From Clavaria fumosa (taxonomy: Eukaryota; Basidiomycota; Agaricomycetes; Agaricales; Clavariaceae): a stretch of 64,000 bases of DNA. The stretch is taken from the NCBI GenBank assembly GCA_951802425.1, contig OX637797.1, positions 3,720,001 through 3,784,000 of the forward strand, read 5' to 3'. The translations under genes were made by a program, and so were the position numbers. The notes under the pieces were generated by a model, which saw only the letters and a program-made list of their open reading frames with translations, searched no databases and was not told the DNA's origin. Positions 10,102-19,937 of this stretch are shown here, one piece after another (the stretch's first letter is position 1; every line of letters begins with the position of its first letter).

Positions 10102-11099
10102 TGGGCCTCGTCTCCAAAATCCGGCTCTTCAACAGGAGCCCTCTTCTCTCTCTCAAGCAAATCCAGGCGGTCTCGGAGCAGTGCGATCTCGTTCTCATAG
10201 TCCTCTGCACTACGTGCCTGGCTTTCCACGGCGCGGATCTGCGGCCTTGGGATCTGCGGACGTGTGTCCTGGAGCTGGCAATCTCTCACCATGTGACCAG
10301 CTTGGCCACATCGGAAGCAGGTGCGCAACACTCCAGGGGCACGGGCACGATCCACCACCATGGCGTCACCGGCATTGGTGGGACGCGGCATGGTGGGAGG
10401 GGCAGGGGTGTGGGCCAGAGGCTGGGCCAGGAAGGGACGGGGGGCTGGGGTGAAGCGGGTTTGTTGAGGGAGGGGGCGGCTGGTTGCGGGCAGAGCAGGA
10501 CGCACAGAGTTCTGTTGTGCGATGACTCCGTCGAGGCGATGCTGCTGAGCGTCTAGCTTTTCGGCAAGTGCCTTCCACTGCACGTAGGTCTCTGGCATTG
10601 GCGAAACACCATAGACCTTTCCCACTAGCCTCCTGCTCAGATTCGACTCCAGCCAATGGACCAGGATGTCCGAATTGGCCACTTCTGTCATCCCCGCTCT
10701 TCGGAACATTGTTTCGAACTTTGCGAAGAACTCAGGTGCCGTCATGACACCCTGTTTGAACTTCGCAATATCTGCGAGGGCAGTCGCACGGTCGTTCGGG
10801 TCATCGAACGCTCGCTTCATCTCTTCCACAAATTCTGCCCAGGTTCCAACCTCGTTGTTACCCAGGATTTCCTCTCCCTTCACATTTGCCCATTCTGCGG
10901 CAAACCCCTCGCCAGTAATTTTGCTGAGGGTGTAGAGGACCTTTGCCAGGTCCGTGGCATAGATTATCGGATTCGCCATAAACAGGAGGCGGAGCGACCG
11001 GAGGAATGTACAGAAATTTCTTTTTTGCCCATCAAATGGGGCAACGACTAAATCCAGCCTCGTGGCATGGACTTCAGGCGGGGCGACGTGGTCAGCCAT
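10098..11099 (-). CDS. G1 Gag
   Basis: The 333-aa frame starts at ATG 11099 (a GTG lies one codon upstream) and stops at TGA 10098-10100. The first 170 residues match the retrotransposon Gag fold (WAEFVEEMKRAF, then FAKFETMFRRAG). A proline-rich linker leads to one CCHC knuckle CFRCGQAGHMVRDC and a short coiled-coil-like tail. It should form the particle and bind RNA. The stop overlaps the pol frame. A decayed relative is at 50.7-51.7 kb (G7). Confidence 0.92.
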   Translation of the reverse strand: MADHVAPPEVHATRLDLVVAPFDGQKRNFCTFLRSLRLLFMANPIIYATDLAKVLYTLSKITGEGFAAEWANVKGEEILGNNEVGTWAEFVEEMKRAFDDPNDRATALADIAKFKQGVMTAPEFFAKFETMFRRAGMTEVANSDILVHWLESNLSRRLVGKVYGVSPMPETYVQWKALAEKLDAQQHRLDGVIAQQNSVRPALPATSRPLPQQTRFTPAPRPFLAQPLAHTPAPPTMPRPTNAGDAMVVDRARAPGVLRTCFRCGQAGHMVRDCQLQDTRPQIPRPQIRAVESQARSAEDYENEIALLRDRLDLLEREKRAPVEEPDFGDEAQ

Positions 11100-11752
11100 C
11101 ACAGACCCTGGTGGTGGTGATGGGGTTTCGGGGACGTCGGTAACAGGGGAATCGGGGGGGAGCTGGGCTCGACCCGGTCTCGGACGCAGACGCTGTAAAT
11201 AGAATTCCGGGCCTTGGGCACTCAGGATTTCTTCGATCTCTTAGCAGTCCTGTCCTCTCAGGCTGCTCTCTATGTATCTAGGTACTTATAGAACTCTTAT
11301 TCTATAAAACTTGTTGCTAGCGTGGGGCCCGAATGGTGTCCCAGGTGGTCACTCCACAACTCCTAGTGAGTTGCCCGTGTGCCCTTCTGACAATGGTCAC
11401 AGAGCAAGGGCCCTGTCCACTGGACCAGGAAACTACAGAAAAACTATGTATAGGGCCTTTCCGTGCCCTGTACACTACACGATTCACTGGTACGTAGCTG
11501 TAAAGCAAAGTTCCGGGCCTTTGGCACTCGGTGTCTCTTGGGGAGGGTCACAGTAGACTTCCTCCGGGTCTGGTCACGTGTATCTACACACAGTAAAAAT
11601 TTCACACAGTTCTGTTGCACACCGTGGGCAGGGTAAAGAGAAAGAGGATGAGGGGGATAAGCTGTCACAGAGTGTGACAGTTTGAGATAGGGGTCCAGGC
11701 TAGCCGGGTTAGGACACGGGGCTAGGGCAGACAGGGGTTGATGTTAGTATTG
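11100..11752 (-). other. G1 leader between 5' LTR and gag
   Basis: No credible ORF is present. A phrase containing TTCCGGGCC and GGCACTC occurs twice (about 11203 and 11511), so the leader carries an internal repeat, which G7 also shows near 51780. The last bases before the LTR, GATGTTAGTATTG, recur before the G7 and 58332 LTRs and mark the primer-binding-site region. Confidence 0.6.
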
Positions 11753-12057
11753 TGTCAGACTTAGTCTCACGGTTCACACAACTTAACGTAAGGTCGATGA
11801 TGACGATACTAACATAAGGGGAAAAGGGTACAAGTAAGAAAGCGACGTAGTATATATAGCGAGCGGTTCGGGAGTTGCCGGCGTTCCCACGCTCGGACCC
11901 CGTGCGTCACGTGATGCGTCCAGGCCCGGGTCACGTGATTTTCCCATTATGTAAGCCACCACCCGTTCGGGTCACGTGACTCGTCCGCAAACTTCCCGCA
12001 ACTCTTTTGCGATCCTTTCTTGGCCTTTCCAACCTGCTTATGTAAGCGATCCTGACA
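11753..12057 (-). repeat. 5' LTR of G1 (305 bp)
   Basis: It matches 604-908 with one difference seen (C here, T there, in a CpG). It is followed by the GGGAC duplication at 12058-12062. Confidence 0.93.
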
Positions 12058-13640
12058 GGGACTAGCTTCAAAGCTAATCTCCGTCTGGAATTGCTGGTGA
12101 ACACATGCTTCAAAAACCAACCCAGTCATTCCATGAGCATCACCAAAAACCAGAGACTGTCTCCACACTCCCAAAAGCTCATATTTGCTAAAATTCTTGA
12201 GCTGAGAATGAAGTGCATTGGCTACAGACTCTGAGATAGGGCTGACAGTGAAACTTGGGTCATGCACATCCCTCTGTACTGATTGTTGGATAAATATCTT
12301 GTGTGACAATGCATCCATTGAGAGAGTTTGTCCTTGCTTGAGTAGCTGTTGAAAGAGACTCCTCATAGAAGATAGGTCATGGGTTTTATTGATCTTGGCA
12401 TCATGCAATTTGCAGAATGCATCAATCTGATTATCATTGTAATTGAAGCAGAGGCATGCAGTTGGCCCAAGATTCTCATACTTTTGGAGCACATTGTTTA
12501 ACTCTTTTTGTGGGTATAGGGTTTCTGCACTGGATGTGATTGTGGTTTAGCACAAGCAAGTCATAGATGTATTTTACTTACACATACACCACTTCAGCTC
12601 TTGTCCATGGGTTCATAATAGCATGGTGCATGTTAAATTGATCAGGTTTGGACCAGGCCTCTCACTGGGGGGAGGTGAGAAAACATTTGCTAGAGCTGTG
12701 TGTATTTCATGGGGAAAGCCTTGTGGAGCATGGATGGAGTCAATGATGGTCCACATCCTTGGTTTCCATCTAAACCATGCAATTTGGGGATTACAAGAAC
12801 TCCTGCTGAGCAGAAGAGGAAGCTTTGCTTGCCCTGGTAAAGGACAGTAAGTTTTTTCTCCCCCATTTGTCATTGCAAAGTGTAGTACATCCAGTAGCTC
12901 TTTCCTAAAGACAAGCTGCATCAGAACATAGATATATCAGTGGCAATGCTATGCTTGCCAATTCCTGGTTGTCCAGTAACCACAGCAAGTTGCTTTCCTG
13001 GCTGGTCTGCACTTGCCACAAAATCATATATCCTGAGATACTCAGAATGAATAAGGAGGGTTATCCAATTGCTCTTGAGGATCAGGTTTGATTCCTTTGG
13101 AAGAAGGTTGTCATCACTCTTGTCATTCTCATTGTTCTCATTGTCACCATCATGCACATCATCATTGACATGGCATTTAATGTTAGGTGTATTCCAGGTA
13201 AAGGATTTCCCCAGAAAGCCTTGTGGAATGATAATAGATCATCAATGGGTGATTGGTCTGGTAGGAGTTGTTGGAACACTGACATAAGAGTGATAAATGA
13301 TATGGTCAATGATATAGGAGTAAACATACAATATCCTTCCATTTCCACAAAATTATTGCAACTGCCATTTCTGCAGTCTAGACAAAGGTTTTAAGAGCAG
13401 AGCCCTATGGACATGACTTACCAATCATATGAAATCTTTGGGATGCCCATTCCACCTCTTCCTCCAATCCAGGGTATAGAAGGTCCTGAATAGAGGAAGG
13501 TCTTGACAAAATATGCAAAACATGCCATGCATCACTTGTTAAAGGAAAAATCCCTAAAATGGCACTGGCCAATGGCAAATGGATAGGCAAAGTTCCAAAG
13601 GAGTTAGCAGACTTGTCATTCACAGAGCAACTCATGGTGT
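12058..13640 (-). pseudogene. Crinkler/RHS-type P-loop NTPase, pseudogene
   Basis: Minus-strand frames read in family order. An N-terminal segment lies at 13635-13405. A Walker A is at about 13000-12950 (VVTGQPGIGKHS). A frameshifted stretch follows (12921-12613) containing DSIHAPQGFP and, in another frame near 12610-12640, MNPWTRAEVV, a signature of this fungal family. Then LQKYENLGPTACLCF and GDAHGMTGLVFEA lie at 12490-12110. In Crinkler/RHS-type proteins a P-loop NTPase precedes a toxin-like or nuclease tail. The frame changes and the split by G1 make it non-functional. Family assignment rests on motif memory, so it needs a profile search. CpG is scarce, which suggests age. Confidence 0.55.
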
Positions 13641-13684
13641 CTCATGTTCATCATAATTGATGTATTATCAAAGTCTCTTCTGGT

Positions 13685-14104
13685 ATGCATAAAATGAAAG
13701 CAAATGCAATTTCCTTTGCTAATCCCATACCAAAAGTCTATGATGTTTTACCACCACCAATGGAAGAATTGGATGAAGTCTTGGCATTTATCTATACAGG
13801 ACCTTGTCAGCCAACTCAAGCAGATTTGGAAAGGACTCCACTTCTAGTTAGGAAGGACAATGTGAGATCTGCATTAGAGTGGCTTAACTCAATCATCCTG
13901 ACTATTATGACCTTGAAATATCTCTGAGAAATCTTGACAAATATCCTGATCATGGGACCTCCAGTTGTGATTGAGTATCATGAGTCATTCACAAACAAAG
14001 CTCCTGAAGCAACAGCCACTTATGACAATGAATTGGAGGATGGTACTGAAACAGGAAAATGCCTATTTGTTGTTCATGGACTTACAGGGAGAAGAGTATG
14101 GTAA
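13685..14104 (+). pseudogene. Helitron-associated DUF6570-type ORF fragment
   Basis: An 80-codon frame (PIPKVYDVLPPPMEELDEVL, then FTGPCQ-like, LLVRKDNVRSALEWL) is followed after a stop by the family continuation in shifted frames (YYDLEISLRNLDKYPDHG; then ESFTNKAPEATATYDNELE and FVVHGLTG). This block precedes the Helitron helicase in basidiomycete Helitrons. No helicase is found here. The fragment ends where the gypsy G5 leader begins near 14105, so it is a truncated remnant with at least two frame breaks. Confidence 0.6.
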
Positions 14105-14119
14105 CAAAACAGCCTGCTG

Positions 14120-15030
14120 TTGTTTATAGTTGTATTTAGGTGGAATTGACCTACTCTTGACAGTATGTTGTATGCTGTGCCACAGATGCCCCAACCCAAC
14201 CTGCTGAGGATGCACTTGAGGTCCCATCAGGATGAAACAGTACCACCTCAGGCCCCCTCACCATCTATACACACCTGACCAACAACCTCACAAGGCCCTT
14301 CAGGTCCCCAGACCCCAACCTCTGCATCAGCTTCGTTGGATGCTCAGGCCAGGTTTGGCTTCTTCAGGAGGCTCCAACCCCCTGGCTCCAGTACCCCCTT
14401 ATCCTCCCGCTTCACCCACGATGCCTCCAAGCCCTACTCCGCTACCTCGACCATCAGTCCCTGTTCATGGATTGAGATATACACTTACACTGGTACTACC
14501 CCCACTATCCCCACTCACAACTAACTACTCTGGAGTGCTACCAGCATTCCCTTTCCCAATACCCAGTGTTAACCCACCACCCTCAGCACAAGGGTCACGA
14601 TGTCCACTGCCACCAACCCCAAATCTTCCACTGCAGTTGCCACCACGACCCTTCGAGATTCCAGGGATTCCGCAAGGAATTCCACCAGCAGTACCCCTCA
14701 CAGTACCTGTCAGAAATCCACCCACCAGTCCGCCACAGTACATCTACTTCCCAATACCTGGAGACAATGGCCCCAAGCTCAAGGAGCCTGACATCTTCGC
14801 AGGTAAGGACCCAGCACAGCTAACAATGTTCATCTTGCAGTGCATTACGTGGTTTCTGGGGAAGCCGTGGAAATTTGCCACTGATCGGGATCGCATCCTA
14901 TTTGCCACATTGTACCTCTGAGACCAAGCAAATACCTGGTGGATGCCTTACCTCATCCAACAACCACCCCCTGTGATGTTGGACAATTGGGACAGCTTCA
15001 CCACAGAATTATTTCCAGGGTGTATATGAT
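14120..15030 (+). pseudogene. G5: decayed gypsy gag, N-terminal and core part
   Basis: A proline-rich N-terminal stretch is followed by the Gag core (KLKEPDIFAGKDPAQLTMF, ITWFLGKPWKF, then after a TGA DQANTWWMPYLIQQ). The frame switches several times. A second copy of the first 600 bp lies inverted at 43497-44140. The Gag stops being recognisable after about 15030. Its zinc knuckle reappears at 16.46 kb and its protease at 21.4 kb, so later material was inserted between the parts. Confidence 0.6.
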
Positions 15031-15262
15031 GTAGAAACTGGTAGGTAAATACAAGGAGAGGAGGGCAGGTAGACACAAAGAGACTACTATAGACACAAGT
15101 AAATGAAAGAATGTTTGAGTGTGATGGCCCTGTCAGTGCTGACACCACCCCTTCTCAACACTCATCACCCTCTCTGAACATGTCTTCACACCTTGTTCCC
15201 CTCTGTCCAATCATTGTACTTGCCCTGCCCTGGTAGTTATGGATATGAGTTGCAGATCCAGA

Positions 15263-15811
15263 GTTGTGGTCACAGTGTGACTGTCACAGTGTGACTGTCA
15301 CACCTGGGATCCTGGGCACAGCCACAAAATGATATAATCCCAAGGTGAGATAACAGACTCACATGCACAACTTCTACAATGCAAGGATATCTGAACAATA
15401 CTAATATGCAGAGTTGGTCACAGTGTGACTGTCACACCTGGGATCTCGGGCACAGCCACAAAATGATATAATCACAGTGTGAGATAACAGACTCACATGC
15501 ACAACTTCTACAATGCAAGGATATCTGAACAATACTAATATGCAGAGTTGGTCACAGTGTGACTGTCACACCCGGAATTCCAGGCACAGCCACAGAGTGA
15601 TATAATCACAAGGTGTGATAACAGACTCACATGCACAACTTCTACAATGCAAGGATATCTGAACAATACTAATATGCAGAGTTGGTCACAGTGTGACTGT
15701 CACACCCAGGATTTCAGGCACAGCCACAGAGTGATATAATCACAAGGTGTGATAACAGACTCACATGCACAACTTCTACATTGCAAGAATATTTGAACAA
15801 TACCAATACAT
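15263..15811. repeat. 134-bp tandem repeat, four units
   Basis: Units start at about 15263, 15413, 15547 and 15681; the last three are exactly 134 bp apart. Each opens with GGTCACAGTGTGACTGTCAC, which is self-complementary, and contains ATGATATAATC and ACTCACATGCACAACTTC blocks. Units differ by scattered substitutions. There is no coding content. Confidence 0.85.
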
Positions 15812-16440
15812 TCTCCTTTAGAACAGATATTCAAAGTGGATCTAGACTGCAATGGCTCAGTTTTATGTACAAAGGGCTCATCCTTTTCCAAAGAATATCC
15901 TGAATCAGTTGACAACCACATTTCACTCTAGTTGATAATGGCTCCATTGCATATTCAATGGGTACGTTTGCTTCTACCCTTTGAAAACCTATTGGAAGGC
16001 ATATTTGTTTTCATCTCACCCAGCTATGTCAAGTTGTCATGTAGGAGTCTCACACAATAAGGAGTCTCAAATGATGCAGGTGACCTTGTAATTTATGCAT
16101 CTATCAAATAGCATATCTGATCTTTGTTTCATAATCATGTGCATATGCTTTATTCCTAGCTTTTCTGATCTCATTTGACATGTAAGTGAGAGAAATGTTT
16201 GAATAGGGTGCTTCAGGCCCTCTACATGGGTTCCTAAAATGGGTGTCAGCCAGCCCTTTTGAAAGGGTATCATCATTACCATGGGATCCCTGTATGCTTG
16301 GCAGGATTTTGGTATATCAAGTTGATCGGCCAAGCCTATAAAGCAATATCTCGGCCGATGATTGGCTGGGCCCATAAAAAGGGCATCAGTCAAAATTGGC
16401 TAGGCCTTTTGGATAGGGGGTGGGTGTGCTGAAGGGGGTG
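15812..16440. other. No gene recognised
   Basis: AT-rich, CpG-poor sequence without a convincing frame or boundary. It separates the tandem repeat from the G5 zinc-knuckle fragment. Confidence 0.5.
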
Positions 16441-16750
16441 CAGCAACCACCCCCGCCATGACACCCACTCCGGCCAAACCCGCCTTGACCCCTGTAGCAA
16501 AGCAGAAGGAGGGTAAGACAGAGGGATCCGCTCCTCACAGACCACTCTCCACTGAGGAGAAAGACTGCCACCGGGCCGCCGGACTTTGCTTGTATTGTGC
16601 AGGTCAAGGGCATTTCTTGAATACGTACCCATCAATCCCCACTAACCACAAGTCCACTGCCTGCACTACCCTCATGTTTACCATGACCACAGCCAAGCCC
16701 TCAGCCAGCAACATGTCGGGAAACACTCCAGCGCCTCAAGGCATGTAGGG
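16441..16750 (+). pseudogene. G5: Gag C-terminal fragment with broken zinc knuckle
   Basis: The frame from 16458 reads LSTEEKDCHRAAGLCLYCAG, then QGHFLNTYPS. This is the conserved lead-in and CCHC knuckle of basidiomycete gypsy Gag. The last cysteine is tyrosine (NTYP), so the metal site is broken. It is followed by the usual ST-rich tail (NHKSTACTT). It belongs downstream of 14120-15030 and upstream of 21392-22085. Confidence 0.6.
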
Positions 16751-17052
16751 AGATTCTTGAGTCACAATATTGTTGTAGATACCAATGTCAATACTGATAC
16801 CTGTACCTTGGACCTGTACTTTTCACTCCCCCACCTATTCCTATAGGAGTCTGATCAGAATGATTGGACTCCTAGGAATCCTATAGGAATGAATCAAAGT
16901 CCTAAGAGTCTGATAGGAATGGATTGGAATCCTATAGGATTCTGATTGGAATGGGCCATCAGTGTTACAGTGACATTCTGATAAATTTCTGATGAATTTC
17001 CGATAAATTTCCGATAAATTTCCTACCCAAATTTCAAGTACAGGTACAACAG

Positions 17053-17080
17053 GTTGTTGTTGCTGTTGTTGTTGTTGCAG
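17053..17080. repeat. GTT-type microsatellite
   Basis: An imperfect run of GTT/GCT triplets inside the left half of the fold-back element. It is low complexity only. Confidence 0.7.
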
Positions 17081-17301
17081 TCAATGATGTAGATTCCTTG
17101 CAATAAACTATTGTAATTGCAATAGGTGGCCATTGCAAGAATGACTGTCAGCATATTGCAAGGCATTACAATACAGCCCTCTGTGAAAGCTGTGATCCTC
17201 CTATCTCAATGTGGCCCTTGCAATAATAAATTACAATACATGTCCTTTCCCATGCCTGCCCCTGCCTATTGCAGATGCTCCTGCCAAATAGGAATGACTG
17301 A

Positions 17302-18775
17302 ACAAACAAAGGCAAATAAAGAATGCTAAAAATAAAAACTTGAAATTGAGCAGCCCTGTGGCTGGTCCCTCAGGAACAGGTTACCAATCAGGCATGGCTG
17401 CTTTTGGTAAGCTGCTATGACCATGGGAAAATTTTTGCATGGCTTGCAAAATATGACTTTTTATACACCAAAAAATCAGCAAAAATCAGGAGATTCCAAA
17501 TCTGGACACCCCACATTTGTATCTGCCTTGGTTCAGTGTCAATTTGCAAAATACACAGAAAATATTCATTTTACACAATTCTGCAGTACTCTGGCTTGAA
17601 AATGGATAGTAGAGGATACACACACTACCTGTAGACATATGGGAAGGGTGTGGATTAGTTTAACAACACACCCACCATCTCTGCCACCTCCCTGGAGTCC
17701 ATTACTAGGAATTAGGGTGTTATTGGCCTGGGAGCATGACCATTTGTCAGATTGCAAATTCCAGCCATCAGACTACATCTTATGACATCTAATACAACCA
17801 TGCAAAAGCCCATAATATTTGGTGCAGAACTACAGATTCCCCATGTCCATTTTCCCAAAGTTCTTAAAATATCTCCCCAGACAGCCCTTTATGTCAAATC
17901 ACATATTCCTGTTGTCTGATAGCTGACAATGTATGCATGAAAATATGTTCAAAGTTTGGTGAAGTTAGGCCAAGTTCTCAGGAAGATAGCTCAGAATATG
18001 TCTGTTGGAGTGCAAGGCAAGGTTATGCAAGTCATGTCCTTGTCTCTGCCTTCATGTTAAACTGTCCTCCAAAAGACACATTCTGAGCTATCTTCCTGAG
18101 AACTTGGCCTAACTTCACCAAACTTTGAACATATTTTCATGCATACATTGTCAGCTATCAGACAACAGGAATATGTGATTTGACATAAAGGGCTGTCTGG
18201 GGAGATATTTTAAGAACTTTGGGAAAATGGACATGGGGAATCTGTAGTTCTGCACCAAATATTATGGGCTTTTGCATGGTTGTATTAGATGTCATAAGAT
18301 GTAGTCTGATGGCTGGAATTTGCAATCTGACAAATGGTCATGCTCCCAGGCCAATAACACCCTAATTCCTAGTAATGGACTCCAGGGAGGTGGCAGAGAT
18401 GGTGGGTGTGTTGTTAAACTAATCCACACCCTTCCCATATGTCTACAGGTAGTGTGTGTATCCTCTACTATCCATTTTCAAGCCAGAGTACTGCAGAATT
18501 GTGTAAAATGAATATTTTCTGTGTATTTTGCAAATTGACACTGAACCAAGGCAGATACAAATGTGGGGTGTCCAGATTTGGAATCTCCTGATTTTTGCTG
18601 ATTTTTTGGTGTATAAAAAGTCATATTTTGCAAGCCATGCAAAAATTTTCCCATGGTCATAGCAGCTTACCAAAAGCAGCCATGCCTGATTGGTAACCTG
18701 TTCCTGAGGGACCAGCCACAGGGCTGCTCAATTTCAAGTTTTTATTTTTAGCATTCTTTATTTGCCTTTGTTTGT
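17302..18775. repeat. Near-perfect inverted repeat: arms about 702 bp, spacer about 70 bp
   Basis: 17302-18004 is the reverse complement of 18074-18775. Identical 76-residue translations from 17404-17634 (plus) and 18443-18673 (minus) show that the arms are exact over long stretches. One mismatch is visible beside the spacer (AGAATATGTCT versus AGAATGTGTCT). A transcript through it would form a hairpin of about 700 bp. Confidence 0.93.
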
Positions 18776-18893
18776 CTGAGAAGTTTGGTATTCCAAACAA
18801 GTCTGATAGGAATCCTATGAAAGGAAATTCCTAGGAAATTCTGATGGTCTCACTAAATTCCTATCAGAATAAACTAGGAAAAAGAACATAGGA

Positions 18894-19175
18894 ATGCTGA
18901 TTTCATGCCAGTTTGGCTGGGATAATGTTCCTATCAGATTCCTAGGATTCCTATCAATTCCTAGGACTCCTATAGGACTCCTATCAGAATAGGTGGGGGA
19001 GTGTAAAGACCTCCCTTGGACGAACTCCCTTTATATGCTGTTCTGTTGTCCAAGGGAGGTCTTTACACTCCCCCACCTATTCTGATAGGAGTCCTATAGG
19101 AGTCCTAGGAATTGATAGGAATCCTAGGAATCTGATAGGAACATTATCCCAGCCAAACTGGCATGAAATCAGCAT
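18894..19175. repeat. Second palindrome: 128-bp arms, 26-bp spacer
   Basis: 18894-19021 is mirrored by 19048-19175 around a 26-bp spacer (19022-19047). Each arm contains the fold-back terminus plus GTAAAGACCTCCCTTGGAC. The right terminus of the fold-back element is therefore present twice head to head, suggesting a tandem-inverted insertion or a fused pair of ends. Confidence 0.9.
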
Positions 19176-19937
19176 AGTCAGAGTGCAGAGTATCTGGTGC
19201 ATAGCCTACAATCATCTACCATTGTGGCTGGTCATCAGTAGAACCTCTTGGAACACAGTTCTTTGTTCTAAGATAAGTGGTTTGGGAGAAGCATTAGCAA
19301 TGGTGCTTCATTGACTAAGCACATTACCTGCCACATCCCTCTGTATTGCCTATAGGATCACTCTTATGTCACCAGAGTGATTCTGTGGTTCTAGGTAATC
19401 TCTGACAAGTCCCATTGACAGAATAATTCCTTACTCTTATTGTGAATAAGAGTAAATATGCAAACATTACAGTTGACTATGCACATCTCATTGCATAATT
19501 GCATAGGCATATGAAGGATATATTGTAAGGATGTCATGTTTGTACTTTCAGGGTTTCAGTATGTATGCCCCTCAAAGTAGAGACATTGCATGTAGCATTC
19601 TTATAGTCAAGTCATTATATCCACCTATGAGACTGTTCTATTGTACCATGTAGCATATAGGTGTATGCTTACATTTATTGTCTACATGCCTACAAAGTTT
19701 CATGGGAAAGCAACAGGAACTGGCTGAGATATTTAGAAAAGGAATTATTGTAAATATTGCACCAAAAGTGCGAACTGTTGTAGCATGCCAAGTTCCTGTT
19801 CAACTATTCTGCATATAGTATCAAACTATGGTTATATTTTATCTCTACCTATGTGCAAAGTTTCATGAGGATTGGTTGAGAACTCATGGAGTTATTCACA
19901 GTTTGGTATAACTTGTTGACAGTCAAAGTGCTGTACC
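19176..19937. other. No gene; holds two copies of a CAAAGTTTCATG motif
   Basis: AT-rich and CpG-poor with no frame. CAAAGTTTCATGGGAAAGC near 19692 and CAAAGTTTCATGAGGATTGG near 19857 are related to a motif in the palindrome arms near 17950. It ends at the LTR start at 19938. Confidence 0.5.

Larger units (their letters stand above)
604..12057 (-). mobile_element. G1: Ty3/gypsy chromovirus, minus strand, split by copia C1
   Basis: 305-bp LTRs (604-908 and 11753-12057) flank a leader, gag and pol on the minus strand, with GGGAC duplications outside. Without copia C1 the element is about 5.9 kb. Its two LTRs differ at one position I can find (AAGTGACG versus AAGCGACG), a CpG transition, so it inserted recently. 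Gag and pol have no internal stop apart from the copia interruption. Pol has protease, RT, RNase H, integrase, a GPF module and a chromodomain, which places it in the chromovirus branch. It is disabled only by C1. Confidence 0.93.
16824..19003. mobile_element. Fold-back type element with CACTCCCCCACCTATTC termini
   Basis: CACTCCCCCACCTATTC at 16824-16840 is mirrored by its reverse complement at 18987-19003. Both subterminal zones are packed with short near-palindromes of the ATTCCTATAGGAAT type. Inside lies a 1.47-kb inverted repeat (17302-18775). No transposase frame is present, so it would be non-autonomous. The ends are defined only by the inverted termini; I see no clear target duplication. 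Confidence 0.55.

Noticed and set aside
14948..15148. Minus-strand ORF next to the gag fragment
   Set aside because: Shadow of gag/leader sequence with no homology.
15263..15811. CRISPR-like array of regular repeats
   Set aside because: Units are contiguous 134-bp tandem copies without unique spacers, in a eukaryotic transposon context.
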